Source: Bacillus sp. 491mf
GTDB lineage: Bacteria; Bacillota; Bacilli; Bacillales; Bacillaceae_G
Length of the DNA: 47,864 nt
Assembly: GCF_900112415.1 (NCBI RefSeq)
Contig: NZ_FOLV01000029.1
Coordinates: forward strand, 1 to 47,864
Direction: 5' to 3'
A model generated the notes under the pieces. It had not been told where the DNA came from. It saw only the letters and a list, made by a program, of their open reading frames with translations, and did not search any database. Positions within the stretch are counted from its first letter, which is position 1. Each line of letters begins with the position of its first letter. The translations under genes were made by a program, and so were the position numbers. Below, in pieces: positions 35,039 through 44,148 of this stretch.

Positions 35039-36037
35039 TTACATCGTATGCTTAAATACAAATAATTCTTCCTTCGCTTGTGTTATAGATTGTGTCATTT
35101 CTCCCTCTTCCTGCCCCGATCTCTCCCCTAATCTTGCTCTCGCCACCGCATCTTGAATACATTTCACAATCATATTCCCTGAATAGATGGTTAATCCAAA
35201 ACAAGTAATTGGTACAAGTGGAATCCATGGATGCACTGATAAAGAACGGAAGTATACCCCAATTAATCCTGACCATTCATGAGTAAAAGAATCGGTCTCT
35301 CCTCCATAAAAACTTACCGTTCCCCCAAAAAATAAATCTAATAAACCGAGGTGCAATAAAACGATAAGTGTCTGAACAAACTGCTGCATAAGTACAATGA
35401 CGAAAGTTGGGTACAAATGCGGAAACACGTGTTTTATAAGAAGATGTCGTTTACTTCCTCCTAAAATTTTAGCAGCATCAATAAATTCTTCTGTTAATAC
35501 TTTACGAATTTCGTTGGCAATGTATAAAGACAGAGTCGGTATTGCAAGCGCTGTTAATAAAATAATTTCAAACGAAGCTCGTTCAAAAAAAGTTGACGTC
35601 GCTTCGCCGCTCCCAAATTTAATTGCATGTTGTAATAAAAAAGCTGCAATCATAACCATCGGAATAATTGTAAAACTATCAAAAAAAGCTTCTAACTTTG
35701 TAAACCCTCTCTTTACGTACATACCGAGTAAAACACCGAAGCAAACTCCAAATACAATTCGTAACAATGCGATGAGTATGGAAATTCCAATTGTCCATTT
35801 TGCTCCTTCAATTACTAAGTTTAATAAATCAAATCCCTTTCTATCTGTTCCAAGTAAGAACTGAAATGAAGGTGAAAATGGAGGTACTTCTGGTATTCCC
35901 TCTTTATTAAACTGAATGGATACCTTCCGAATATGTCCATCATTAAAAATGGTATTTCCAACACTTAATAAAAGAAATATAATAATGAATCCACTACTAA
36001 TCCAAAAGCGCTTATCACGTTTCAAATGTTGCCACAT
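35039..36037 (-). CDS. OppC/DppC-like ABC permease, unit 2
   Basis: A 332-residue duplicate of the protein at 32716-33714, same motifs (LGTDRKGFDLLN; EEFIDAAKILGGSKRHLLIK). Differences are scattered and mostly conservative (e.g. FILL/FLLL, RHAIQFDNGEE/QHAIKFGSGEA), and the ORF is intact, so both copies appear to be under selection. It follows the OppB-like partner after one base. Confidence 0.85.
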   Translation of the reverse strand: MWQHLKRDKRFWISSGFIIIFLLLSVGNTIFNDGHIRKVSIQFNKEGIPEVPPFSPSFQFLLGTDRKGFDLLNLVIEGAKWTIGISILIALLRIVFGVCFGVLLGMYVKRGFTKLEAFFDSFTIIPMVMIAAFLLQHAIKFGSGEATSTFFERASFEIILLTALAIPTLSLYIANEIRKVLTEEFIDAAKILGGSKRHLLIKHVFPHLYPTFVIVLMQQFVQTLIVLLHLGLLDLFFGGTVSFYGGETDSFTHEWSGLIGVYFRSLSVHPWIPLVPITCFGLTIYSGNMIVKCIQDAVARARLGERSGQEEGEMTQSITQAKEELFVFKHTM

Positions 36038-36038
36038 C

Positions 36039-36941
36039 TTAAACCCTCTCTTTCATTGCATTTGGCACGAAATAATGAAACAGCTTAAAAATAATAAAAA
36101 CAGGTACATAAAGCAGCAGCAAACTAACTGTAAACAGAGGAATACCTGTCACAAAATCCCTCTCGGCTGCTACTCTTACAAATACAAACATGCCGTATGT
36201 ATTAAACATCCATTCAATAATGTACAAATTGGATAACATAAACCAAATATTTGTTTTCGCAAAAAAGAGCGTACTTAATAGCACATTACGTAATACGTGA
36301 TGATTTAAAATATAAAGCTTGTCCAGCCCTTTTGCCCTTGCGAATAGGACATAATCTTTTTCAAGCTCGGTTTCAAAACGCAGTAATACTAGTTTTATAA
36401 ACATAATCGTTGTCGGTGCACTTAAACAAATAATAGGTAATCCTCGAACGGATTCCTCTCCCACCCCGGCAATACTTACAGTTAAAATACCTGTTTGTTT
36501 AAAAATCCAAACGACGAAAAGCTGCGAACCAATAATAAGAAGAATATCAGGAATAGATTCGAGAAAAAGTAAAAATGATTTAATTTTCTTTTGAACATTA
36601 GCATTACTCCGTAAAACGATATAAACAATGAAAAAAGAAATCAAAAGTGAAAGAAAAAAGGCTGCTAAAAAAATAATCATCGTCTCTTTATAGTGGATAA
36701 GTAGTTGTGGAAATAGCGGCCTGGGAATTGGACGTGCGCTATTGCTAAATGGTATATACGTCATCGATGATAGATGCACCAAATTGTTACATACCATCTT
36801 AATTGTTTCTACATATTTATGAAAATCTACTTTTAAACCTTGGAACAAACCAGGTAACGCCCCTACACAAATAATTCCGACAATCGATAAAAAAAGTTGC
36901 ACAACGACTTCCGAACTATGTATAAATACCCTCTTTGCCAT
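36039..36941 (-). CDS. OppB/DppB-like ABC permease, unit 2
   Basis: A 300-residue duplicate of the protein at 33716-34618. The coupling loop is EKDYVLFARAKGLDKLYILNHHVLRNVL; the N-terminus MAKRVFIHSSEVVVQLFLS is nearly identical in both. The most divergent stretches are in extracytoplasmic loops (FVRVAAERDFVTG versus FVRVAAEEHFATG), where substrate or binding-protein contacts would lie. GGGTCAGG precedes the ATG; a conserved inverted repeat stands about 35-60 bases upstream. Confidence 0.85.
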   Translation of the reverse strand: MAKRVFIHSSEVVVQLFLSIVGIICVGALPGLFQGLKVDFHKYVETIKMVCNNLVHLSSMTYIPFSNSARPIPRPLFPQLLIHYKETMIIFLAAFFLSLLISFFIVYIVLRSNANVQKKIKSFLLFLESIPDILLIIGSQLFVVWIFKQTGILTVSIAGVGEESVRGLPIICLSAPTTIMFIKLVLLRFETELEKDYVLFARAKGLDKLYILNHHVLRNVLLSTLFFAKTNIWFMLSNLYIIEWMFNTYGMFVFVRVAAERDFVTGIPLFTVSLLLLYVPVFIIFKLFHYFVPNAMKERV

Positions 36942-36974
36942 ATTCGCCTGACCCCAATCCTTTTTCTCCCATTT

Positions 36975-36999
36975 TATACAATATTTTTGTAATTGTATA
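36975..36999 (-). promoter_or_regulatory. Conserved inverted repeat upstream of unit 2
   Basis: TATACAAT, nine bases, ATTGTATA, identical arms to those at 34652-34676. Confidence 0.55.
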
Positions 37000-37076
37000 T
37001 ATTTTCTGTTAATTCACCCTATTGCATTTCTCTATATGGATCTCTCTATTACAATTTCATTTTTCAACATATCAAT

Positions 37077-37212
37077 CACCGCTACACAAAACAGGCCACG
37101 TTCTCGTTCCCTACCTCTGTTTTAAAACTTCGCATGTGGCAAAAATAGGCCCTAATCGCTCCAATACACGGCCAGTTCCTCCTGCCAACTCTATAGTAAA
37201 AAAGAGTTTTTT
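37077..37212. repeat. Boundary repeat R, copy 3
   Basis: Contains GTTCCCTACCTCTGTTTTAAAAC, TCGCATGTGGCAAAAATAG and ATAGTAAAAAAGAGTTTTT. It lies upstream of unit 2, in the position the degenerate copy has for unit 1. Confidence 0.7.
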
Positions 37213-37350
37213 TATACTTTCTATATATATTTCATTCCTAACCTTACAAAATTGTAATATTATTGTAAGATAAAACGATTTGCCGAATGTAATATCTACC
37301 TTACACTGGAAGTTACAGAGACAAAAATGACACGAAAAGGTGAAAATAGA

Positions 37351-38451
37351 ATGAAAAAGAAAACGAAATTAGTAATCATCGGTTTAGCGACAATCGGAAT
37401 TGGTGCTGGTTCTTACTTTGCACTGGCTGGCGGATCTACACCAGCTATGGCATACAGCGGTTATAAAGTAACAGAAAAGAAAATTGAAAATGCGCAAAAA
37501 TTTAGCGGAGAAGTCATTCCAAACGGCATCGAAACAATTTCATTTGATCCAACAAAAGGTAACTATGAGCTTGCCGTTAAAAAAGGCGATCAAGTAAAAA
37601 AAGGACAGTTGCTTTTTAAATATAACAATTCATCTATTAAACTAGAAAAAAATGAAGCAGAAATGCAAAAGAAATTAGCTGAGAAAGAAGTTACACTCAT
37701 TCAAAAGCAATTGGACTCAGCAAAACAAAAGCTACAAACAGCAAAACAAGCTGGTGCTGCGGGTGAAATGCTAAAGGCTGCTGAACAAGAAGTGCAAGCA
37801 CATGAAACGCAGCTTGAAACGAAAAAGTTCGAAGTCGAAAAAGCGAAGCAAATGATCCAAAATACTCAAGAAAAAGAAGATACACTATCAGTAACAAGCC
37901 CTGTAGATGGCACAATCGAAGACATTAACAAAGGTACAGAAGAAAAAGCAGCTATAAGCGGTATTACTATTCGCAATGCTGGGGCATTAAAAGTAAAAGG
38001 TCAGCTATCTGAATATGAACTTTCTCAAATGAAAATTGGTCAAGAGATTTCTGTTACATCCAAAACAGTACCTGGAAAAACATGGACAGGAAAAGTAACA
38101 GAAATTGGAACAACGCCAGTAAAGAATATGGATGAAAACAAAACAGTTTCTAACTATCCTTTCGTTATTACATTAGATAATAATGATGACCTACAACCAG
38201 GCTTCCATGTTTATGTAACGGCAAAATCTGGTGAAGCAAACGGTACCGTTGTTCCGAAAAGCAGTATCGTGAAAAAGGGTGATAAAAACGTCGTATTCGT
38301 TGTAAAAGATGGAAAGGCAAAAGAACAAGCCATTACCATTGAATTTGAAACAGATAGCGAAGCAAAAATTGCCGGATTAAAAACAGGTGAGCAAGTGATC
38401 TCAAAACCAGAAAAAGATTTACAAGATGGTATGGAGGTTAACATTAAATGA
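37351..38451 (+). CDS. HlyD/MacA-type membrane-fusion protein (YknX-like)
   Basis: About 366 residues from ATG 37351 (AAGGTG eight bases before). One N-terminal TM (LVIIGLATIGIGAGSYFALAG), a biotinyl-lipoyl half-domain, a long coiled-coil hairpin (about 95-175, rich in Lys/Gln/Glu), the second lipoyl half (TSPVDGTIEDINKGTEEKA) and beta-barrel domains (GKTWTGKVTEIG; LQPGFHVYVTAK). It links the MacB-like permease to the outside. It overlaps the ATPase gene by four bases. YknWXYZ of B. subtilis protects against the SDP toxin; whether this paralogue does something similar is unknown. Confidence 0.88.
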   Translation: MKKKTKLVIIGLATIGIGAGSYFALAGGSTPAMAYSGYKVTEKKIENAQKFSGEVIPNGIETISFDPTKGNYELAVKKGDQVKKGQLLFKYNNSSIKLEKNEAEMQKKLAEKEVTLIQKQLDSAKQKLQTAKQAGAAGEMLKAAEQEVQAHETQLETKKFEVEKAKQMIQNTQEKEDTLSVTSPVDGTIEDINKGTEEKAAISGITIRNAGALKVKGQLSEYELSQMKIGQEISVTSKTVPGKTWTGKVTEIGTTPVKNMDENKTVSNYPFVITLDNNDDLQPGFHVYVTAKSGEANGTVVPKSSIVKKGDKNVVFVVKDGKAKEQAITIEFETDSEAKIAGLKTGEQVISKPEKDLQDGMEVNIK

Positions 38452-39122
38452 TTGAACTAAAAGGCATCACGAAGTCTTTTCAAAACGGAGAAGAAGTTGT
38501 TCAAGTACTACATGGTATTAATGTAACACTAAATCAAGGTGAATTTACTTCTATTATGGGACCATCTGGTTCCGGGAAATCAACATTAATGAATATCATC
38601 GGTTGCTTAGACAGACCGACAGCGGGCACATATACATTAGCTGGGCAAAATATTTCAAACATGTCTGAAACAGAACTGGCGCACATTCGCAATAAGGAAA
38701 TTGGATTTGTATTCCAAAACTTCATGTTGCTCCCTCGCCTCAATGCGATGCAAAATGTCGAACTACCGCTCATCTATGCTGGCGTAGATAAAAAAGAGCG
38801 ACGCGAGCTTGCGTTAGCTGCATTAGCAAAAGTAGGGCTTGCGGACCGAGCAACTCACTTACCGAATGAATTATCAGGTGGACAAAAACAACGTGTCGCT
38901 GTCGCCCGTGCGATTGTGAATAACCCAAAATTCATTTTAGCCGATGAACCGACTGGTGCCCTTGATACGAAAACAAGTACACAAATTATGGATCTCTTTT
39001 ACGAATTAAATAAACAAGGCTCTACCATTATTATAATCACCCATGACCGAGAAATTGGGGAAGCGGCAGCGCGCCAAATTGTAATTCGTGACGGAAAGAT
39101 CGTCCAAGATTGGAGAGGTTGA
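38448..39122 (+). CDS. MacB-type ABC ATPase (YknY/LolD-like)
   Basis: A 224-residue ATPase: Walker [10 protein letters not shown] (about 38-46), Q-loop [12 protein letters not shown], signature [14 protein letters not shown], Walker [14 protein letters not shown]-loop ITHD. It starts with ATGA overlap to the adaptor gene and overlaps the permease gene ribosome site. The three genes form one operon. Confidence 0.93.
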   Translation: MIELKGITKSFQNGEEVVQVLHGINVTLNQGEFTSIMGPSGSGKSTLMNIIGCLDRPTAGTYTLAGQNISNMSETELAHIRNKEIGFVFQNFMLLPRLNAMQNVELPLIYAGVDKKERRELALAALAKVGLADRATHLPNELSGGQKQRVAVARAIVNNPKFILADEPTGALDTKTSTQIMDLFYELNKQGSTIIIITHDREIGEAAARQIVIRDGKIVQDWRG

Positions 39123-39124
39123 GT

Positions 39125-40306
39125 TTGAACTTAAATGAAAATATACGTATGGCCCTTTCCTCCATCTTCGCTCATAAAATGCGTTCGATTTTAACAATGC
39201 TTGGAATTATTATTGGGGTTAGTGCGATTATTACCATTATCTCTATTGGTGATGGAACCAATGCGAAATTCCGTGAACAAATCGGGAAAGAAAAGAAAGA
39301 TCAGTTTCAAGTAAACTATAAAACAGAAGAAGTTGCAGATATGGACGGTAAAGTGTCTGCAAGCATGTATGACAATGTCTTAAAAATTCCTGGTGTTCAA
39401 GATGTTTATCCTGATGTTAGAAGCAACGCGAAAATATATGCAGGAAAAAAAGAATTAGATATCGATGTAATTGGTGCTAAAGGAGATTACTTTGATGATA
39501 CCTCTAAATTCCAACTGGAACATGGCCGCTTTTTAACAGCTGCCAATTTGGATAAACCAGAACATACAATTGTATTAAATAAAGATGCATTCAATAAATT
39601 GTTCTCGTCATGGGAGCCAAACTTATATGTAGATGTGAAAGGTACACCTTATAAAGTAGTAGGTGTATATTCCATCAAATCAATGATAGGTGGTGCGGAA
39701 TTTAAAGAAGGAATCATCTCCGCAGAAAACTGGCCTGTTTTATTTGGCAAAAACAACTATGATGGTATCACAGTAAAAATTGCTCCTAATCAAGATAAGC
39801 AAACTGTACAAGATGCAGTTGTAAAATCATTAAATAATGCAAAAAAACAAGGAACTACTGGAAAATTCGAAGTACCAGATCCACGAGAAGTACTAAAAGA
39901 AATTGATAAATTCACAGGTATTTTAAAAAGTGTATTCGGTGGTATTGCAGCTATTTCACTATTAGTTGGTGGTATCGGCGTTATGAATATCATGCTTGTA
40001 TCCGTTACAGAGCGTACACGTGAAATCGGCGTCCGTAAGGCACTTGGTGCAACGCGTGGGAAAGTATTAACACAATTTCTTATTGAATCTTGTATTTTAA
40101 CAGCACTAGGTGGCTTGATCGGATTTGTACTCGGTATCTTCTTTGCCTGGATCGTATCAATATTTGCAGCATGGCCACTCGTTGTCTCAATAAAATTAGG
40201 ATTAATTTCAGTTGGACTGTCCATGTTAATCGGTATTGCATTCGGTTTACTTCCTGCAAACAAAGCAGCGAAACTAGACCCAATTGAGTGCTTGCGATAT
40301 GAATAG
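39125..40306 (+). CDS. MacB/YknZ-like ABC permease
   Basis: About 393 residues: the first TM (SILTMLGIIIGVSAIITIISIGDG), a large extracytoplasmic MacB-type domain (about 50-270) and three C-terminal TMs with the FtsX motif (VTERTREIGVRKALGATRGKVLTQFLIES; PANKAAKLDPIECLRYE at the end). The start is TTG 39125, six bases after GGAGAGG, in preference to TTG 39110. This architecture is typical of mechanotransmitting exporters of peptides and toxins. A terminator follows the stop directly. Confidence 0.9.
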   Translation: MNLNENIRMALSSIFAHKMRSILTMLGIIIGVSAIITIISIGDGTNAKFREQIGKEKKDQFQVNYKTEEVADMDGKVSASMYDNVLKIPGVQDVYPDVRSNAKIYAGKKELDIDVIGAKGDYFDDTSKFQLEHGRFLTAANLDKPEHTIVLNKDAFNKLFSSWEPNLYVDVKGTPYKVVGVYSIKSMIGGAEFKEGIISAENWPVLFGKNNYDGITVKIAPNQDKQTVQDAVVKSLNNAKKQGTTGKFEVPDPREVLKEIDKFTGILKSVFGGIAAISLLVGGIGVMNIMLVSVTERTREIGVRKALGATRGKVLTQFLIESCILTALGGLIGFVLGIFFAWIVSIFAAWPLVVSIKLGLISVGLSMLIGIAFGLLPANKAAKLDPIECLRYE

Positions 40307-40307
40307 T

Positions 40308-40339
40308 AAAAAGGTTGCTAGATATGGCAACCTTTTTTT
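40308..40339 (+). terminator. Terminator of the yknXYZ-like operon
   Basis: AAAAAGGTTGC / GCAACCTTTTT perfect stem followed by TTTC, two bases after the stop codon. Confidence 0.88.
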
Positions 40340-40497
40340 CTACAGAATATGAAAGAAGGAAACTAACTTACCGCTAGAAAAGAAAGAAAATTTTAAAAAT
40401 GTAAATAACTTGTAATATTCTTTTTTACAACAAAGAATTATAATTAATTGATGCAGGGAGTGGATGCGCTCTCATTATTGATGAAGGAGCATAGAAA

Positions 40498-41670
40498 ATG
40501 GATCAAAAAACGGATTTACGTGAAAATAAGCATAAAAAAAGTTATAAAAAGCTAAAAATTACAATGTTCATTATTGTCTTGTTTTTAATTTGCGGTGGAG
40601 GTTACACTTGGTTTTTAGTAAATAAGGCCTCTTCCGCTGTTCAAAATGCCTCTCAAAATTTAGAACGTGGTGAAAAGTCTGAATTACGCGAACAAGCGGT
40701 TAAACCCGTTTCCAATAATGTATCTGTGTTAATTATGGGAATTGATGAAAATCAAGGGCGTGAAAAGGAGTATTCTGGTGCATTTCATCCAGACGCACTG
40801 TTACTTGCAACGTTTAATAAAGATAATAAAACAGTAAAACTAGTAAGTATTCCGCGTGATACATACACATACATTCCAGTAGAGAAGAAAAAAGATAAAA
40901 TTACAAACTCATATTCACTCGGGGTTGCAAAAAACGGAAAAGACAGTGGGCCTCAATCTACTATTGACGCAGTAGAAAAACTCTTCAACGTTCCAGTCGA
41001 TTATTTTGTGCGGTTTAATTTTAAATCTTTCATAAAAATTGTCGACGATTTAGGAGGAATTGACTTAGATGTACCTGTTACATTTACAGAACAAGATAGT
41101 AACGATACAGCTGGTGCAATTCATCTTGAAAAAGGGTTTCAACATCTAAACGGAGAACAATCTCTTGCACTAGCAAGAACGCGTAAAATTGATAGCGATG
41201 CAATGCGCGGTCAACGTCAACAAATTGTTATTGAAGCGATCGTTAAAAAACTAGCAAGTGCTGGATCCATCACAAAAGTAGGAAAAATTATTGATGATAT
41301 TAATGGAGAATTTAAAACAAACTTCTCATTTGACGATATGTTATCATTCTACAAATATGGTATAGATTCTTCAATTGGAAAACTCCAACTAGCTGGAGAA
41401 GACTGCTATATGTCGGCGGAAGATAAAATTTGTAAACCCAACCCTGCTCCAAAACATACGTATTACTACATGCCTGATCAAAAAAATATAGCTGACATAA
41501 CAAAACAACTCCGTGAACATCTTGGGCTTCCTGCTGATGCAAATTCTGTTTCACAAGATAAAGATATGAATACGGATAAAACTAAAGATCCAGATAAAAA
41601 ACAAAATCAAGAAGATAAACAACAACCCGCACAAAAGAATACAGCAACTAGTGAAACAAGTGAAAATTAA
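40498..41670 (+). CDS. LytR-CpsA-Psr (LCP) family cell-wall glycopolymer ligase
   Basis: A 390-residue protein with an N-terminal TM anchor (ITMFIIVLFLICGGGYTWFLV), then the LCP domain: NVSVLIMGID, FHPDALLLATFNKDNKTVKLVSIPRDTYTYIP, KITNSYSLG, VDDLGGIDLDVPVTF, LNGEQSLALARTRK and DAMRGQRQQ with the conserved arginines. The C-terminus (about 345-390) is a Lys/Asp/Gln-rich low-complexity tail. It transfers glycopolymers from undecaprenyl carriers to peptidoglycan. A ribosome site GAAGGAG lies nine bases before the ATG. Monocistronic, with a terminator just behind. Confidence 0.93.
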   Translation: MDQKTDLRENKHKKSYKKLKITMFIIVLFLICGGGYTWFLVNKASSAVQNASQNLERGEKSELREQAVKPVSNNVSVLIMGIDENQGREKEYSGAFHPDALLLATFNKDNKTVKLVSIPRDTYTYIPVEKKKDKITNSYSLGVAKNGKDSGPQSTIDAVEKLFNVPVDYFVRFNFKSFIKIVDDLGGIDLDVPVTFTEQDSNDTAGAIHLEKGFQHLNGEQSLALARTRKIDSDAMRGQRQQIVIEAIVKKLASAGSITKVGKIIDDINGEFKTNFSFDDMLSFYKYGIDSSIGKLQLAGEDCYMSAEDKICKPNPAPKHTYYYMPDQKNIADITKQLREHLGLPADANSVSQDKDMNTDKTKDPDKKQNQEDKQQPAQKNTATSETSEN

Positions 41671-41677
41671 TGTAAAG

Positions 41678-41710
41678 GATAAGTCCTATGAAAATAGGGC
41701 TTATTTTTTA
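41678..41710 (+). terminator. Terminator of the LCP gene
   Basis: GATAAGTCCTAT / ATAGGGCTTATT (one G-U) followed by TTTTTA. Confidence 0.82.
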
Positions 41711-41777
41711 TAATCACATAAAATGTCGCTATTTTATACATCCTTCCGGTGCCTCTAGTCAAGCATTTAATCGTTTA

Positions 41778-41827
41778 AAAATACGCAGAGACTATCTCAG
41801 CTTTCAAGATAGTCTCTGCGTATTTTA
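41778..41827. terminator. Bidirectional terminator after ugpB-like gene
   Basis: AAAATACGCAGAGACTATCT / AGATAGTCTCTGCGTATTTT, an essentially perfect 20-base stem converging with the LCP gene. Confidence 0.88.
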
Positions 41828-41852
41828 TAAATTTCCCCCGTTACGATATGTG

Positions 41853-43238
41853 TTATTTTTTACCGTTTGTTCTGTTTGCAATTTCAATAGCACGATCTGT
41901 TGCTTTCGCTGCATCATCTAACGCCTGTTTACCGTCTGCCCCGCCATACATTGCTTCTAGTGATTTTACAACCGCATCACGTGATTCAGGAAACACACTG
42001 ATTAATGCTCCTTGTGTCGCTGGTGATGCTTTTGTAGACTGAAGTTGATTAACTGTTATTTTCAACTGTGGATATTTCTCATATTGTTCTTTTACTAATG
42101 GTTCATTATACGCCGATGGTGTAATAGCGAAATATCCTGTTTGTGTATGCCATTTCGCTTGCACATCTGGCTTAGTTAAGTACTTCATGAAATCCCATGC
42201 GCCTTGTTGTGTCTCCTTTCCAACCATATTTGTCATCCATAATGATGCCCCGCCAATTACAACACCTTTTGAATCTACGCCATCTGGATGAGGAATATAT
42301 GCAACACCTACATCAAATTTAGATGTATCAATAATATTACGAACACCAGCAGAAGAGTCTAAATACATTGCTACTTGTCCAGATTGAAATGCTGCACGCA
42401 TACCATCCCAATCGTTACCGTATTTTCCAAGTTCCCCATTTTTATTTAAGTTATTAAGCATTGTGAAAACTTTTTGTCCTTCTTTACTATTAAATACTGC
42501 TTTTTTAACAGAACCTTTACGGCCATTCTCATTATCTACATACAAGCCGCCTTGCGTTGCCAATAATTCTTCAAAGAACCAGCCATAGTTTAACATAGAG
42601 AAACCGTATTGCTTCGTTGTATTCCCCTCTTTTATCGTCAATTTCTTGGCATCTTCCTCTAGTTCCGAATACGTGCTAGGTGCTTTTTCAGGATCTAAAC
42701 CTGCTTTCTTAAACGCATCCTTATTATAGATTAATACAGGTGTAGATGAGTTAAATGGCATGGAATACATTTTACCATTTACTGAATAGTAGTTTGTAAT
42801 GGCTTTTTCTAATTTCGATGTATCATACTTATCTTTGTCTATCCACTCGTGTACAGGCGTAATTTTTTTACTATCAATCATATATTTCGTTGTAATTTCA
42901 CTGGATTGTACTACTGCTGGTACGTCCTTAGATGTAGCCGTACTACGAAACTTTGTTAATAACTCCTCGTATGTGCCTTCAAATTCAGGTTTAATTTCAT
43001 ACTTATCTTGAGATTGATTATATTCTGCTGCGAGTGCATCTAATTTCTTTTGCAAATCTCCGCTCATTGCATGCCAAAAACGTACAACAACTTTATTCCC
43101 ATTTTTTTCAACAGGTGCTGTTTCAGCTTTTGCTTGTGAAGAATCCTTAACTGAAGTTTGCGAACTTGAACATGCTGCTACTGACATTGCCATTGCCACT
43201 GCTGTAAGTAATAAAGAACCTTTTTTTACTAACTTCAT
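41853..43238 (-). CDS. ugpB: UgpB-type extracellular solute-binding lipoprotein
   Basis: About 461 residues from ATG 43238, eight bases after AAAGGTGG. Lipoprotein signal with SVAACSSS lipobox, then a family-1 solute-binding fold: VVRFWHAMSGDLQKKLDALAAEYNQ at the start, MPFNSSTPVLIYNKDAFKKAGLDPEKAPSTYSELEEDA and WTN.VGKETQQGAWDFMKYLT. The tryptophan and serine residues match UgpB-like glycerol-3-phosphate/sn-glycerophosphodiester or sugar binders; the exact ligand is not certain. Last gene of the importer operon; a short bcr1-like element separates it from the permease gene ugpE. Confidence 0.85.
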   Translation of the reverse strand: MKLVKKGSLLLTAVAMAMSVAACSSSQTSVKDSSQAKAETAPVEKNGNKVVVRFWHAMSGDLQKKLDALAAEYNQSQDKYEIKPEFEGTYEELLTKFRSTATSKDVPAVVQSSEITTKYMIDSKKITPVHEWIDKDKYDTSKLEKAITNYYSVNGKMYSMPFNSSTPVLIYNKDAFKKAGLDPEKAPSTYSELEEDAKKLTIKEGNTTKQYGFSMLNYGWFFEELLATQGGLYVDNENGRKGSVKKAVFNSKEGQKVFTMLNNLNKNGELGKYGNDWDGMRAAFQSGQVAMYLDSSAGVRNIIDTSKFDVGVAYIPHPDGVDSKGVVIGGASLWMTNMVGKETQQGAWDFMKYLTKPDVQAKWHTQTGYFAITPSAYNEPLVKEQYEKYPQLKITVNQLQSTKASPATQGALISVFPESRDAVVKSLEAMYGGADGKQALDDAAKATDRAIEIANRTNGKK

Positions 43239-43262
43239 GTTTTTATCCACCTTTTCTCATTT

Positions 43263-43316
43263 TTTATCCCGCTTTAACGGGCAGTAAGACCCCCACTGAT
43301 TCAAGTTTCACTTTAT
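43263..43316 (-). repeat. Minimal bcr1-like repeat (54 bp) between ugpE- and ugpB-like genes
   Basis: Flanked by TTTAT (43263-43267) and TTTAT (43312-43316). In minus reading: ATAAAGTGAAACTTGAATCAGTGGGGG, then CTTACTGCCCGTTAAAGCGGGATAAA. The whole centre is missing, leaving only the two ends. It lies seven bases upstream of the ugpB ribosome site region. Confidence 0.82.
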
Positions 43317-43329
43317 TAGTAATGACACC

Positions 43330-44148
43330 TTATTTAATCGCACCTTTTGTCAATCCTTGTTGTAATTGTTTTTGACCTAAAAATAACAATATCAATGTTG
43401 GAAGAATCACAATTGTAATGCCAGCCATAACACCTCCCCAATCATTTGCTACTTCTTGTGTTTGCAATTGTTTAATCCCAATTTGTACTGTCCGAGATGT
43501 TGCATCATTCGTTACGAGAAGTGGCCACAAATACATATTCCAAGTTGTTAAAAATCCGTATACCCCTAACGTAATAAAGCTCGTTTTACAATACGGAACT
43601 ACTACTTTAAAAAGGAATCCAAAATGACCAATACCTTCAATTAATGAAGCTTCTCGAAGTTCATGCGGAATTGTGAGGAAATGTTGTCTTAACAAGAAAA
43701 TCCCAAAAGCCATTGCAAAAAATGGTACTGTTAATCCCATCAAAGTATTTGTCCATCCAAATTGCTGAACCAATAAGAAATTCGGAATCATTGTTGCTTC
43801 CCATGGAATAAGCATCGTTGAGATGAATAAGAAAAAGATTGCATTTCTTCCTTTAAATCGTAAAAACACAAACGCATATGCTGCTAAACTAGATACAATA
43901 AGTTGTCCAATCATAACAGTTGTTGAAATGATAAAACTATTTCTCAAATATAAAAGCAATGGTACTTTATCGAAAATATGAACAAAATTATTAAAAGTGA
44001 AATTCGTCGGAAAAAGATGACGCATTTGGATATCATCAGGTGTCATAAATCCGATTGAAGCTGCATATAACACCGGAAAGAATACAAGTATTGCACTAAG
44101 TAAAAGTAATATGTATAACAATACTTTCCGTCTCCATGTATAACTCAT
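43330..44148 (-). CDS. ugpE: UgpE/MalG-type sugar ABC permease
   Basis: A 272-residue permease with six hydrophobic segments and the MalG-type coupling motif HELREASLIEGIGHFGFLFKVVVPYCK (EAA...G). N-terminus YTWRRKVLLYILLLLSAILVFFPVLY. It overlaps ugpA by four bases (ATGA-type). Partner of the UgpA-like protein. Confidence 0.88.
   Translation of the reverse strand: MSYTWRRKVLLYILLLLSAILVFFPVLYAASIGFMTPDDIQMRHLFPTNFTFNNFVHIFDKVPLLLYLRNSFIISTTVMIGQLIVSSLAAYAFVFLRFKGRNAIFFLFISTMLIPWEATMIPNFLLVQQFGWTNTLMGLTVPFFAMAFGIFLLRQHFLTIPHELREASLIEGIGHFGFLFKVVVPYCKTSFITLGVYGFLTTWNMYLWPLLVTNDATSRTVQIGIKQLQTQEVANDWGGVMAGITIVILPTLILLFLGQKQLQQGLTKGAIK

Noticed and set aside
32581-37212. CRISPR array suggested by repeated GTTTTAAAAC
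   Set aside because: The repeats are ~130 bp, kilobases apart, contain genes between them, and there are no regular spacers or cas genes.
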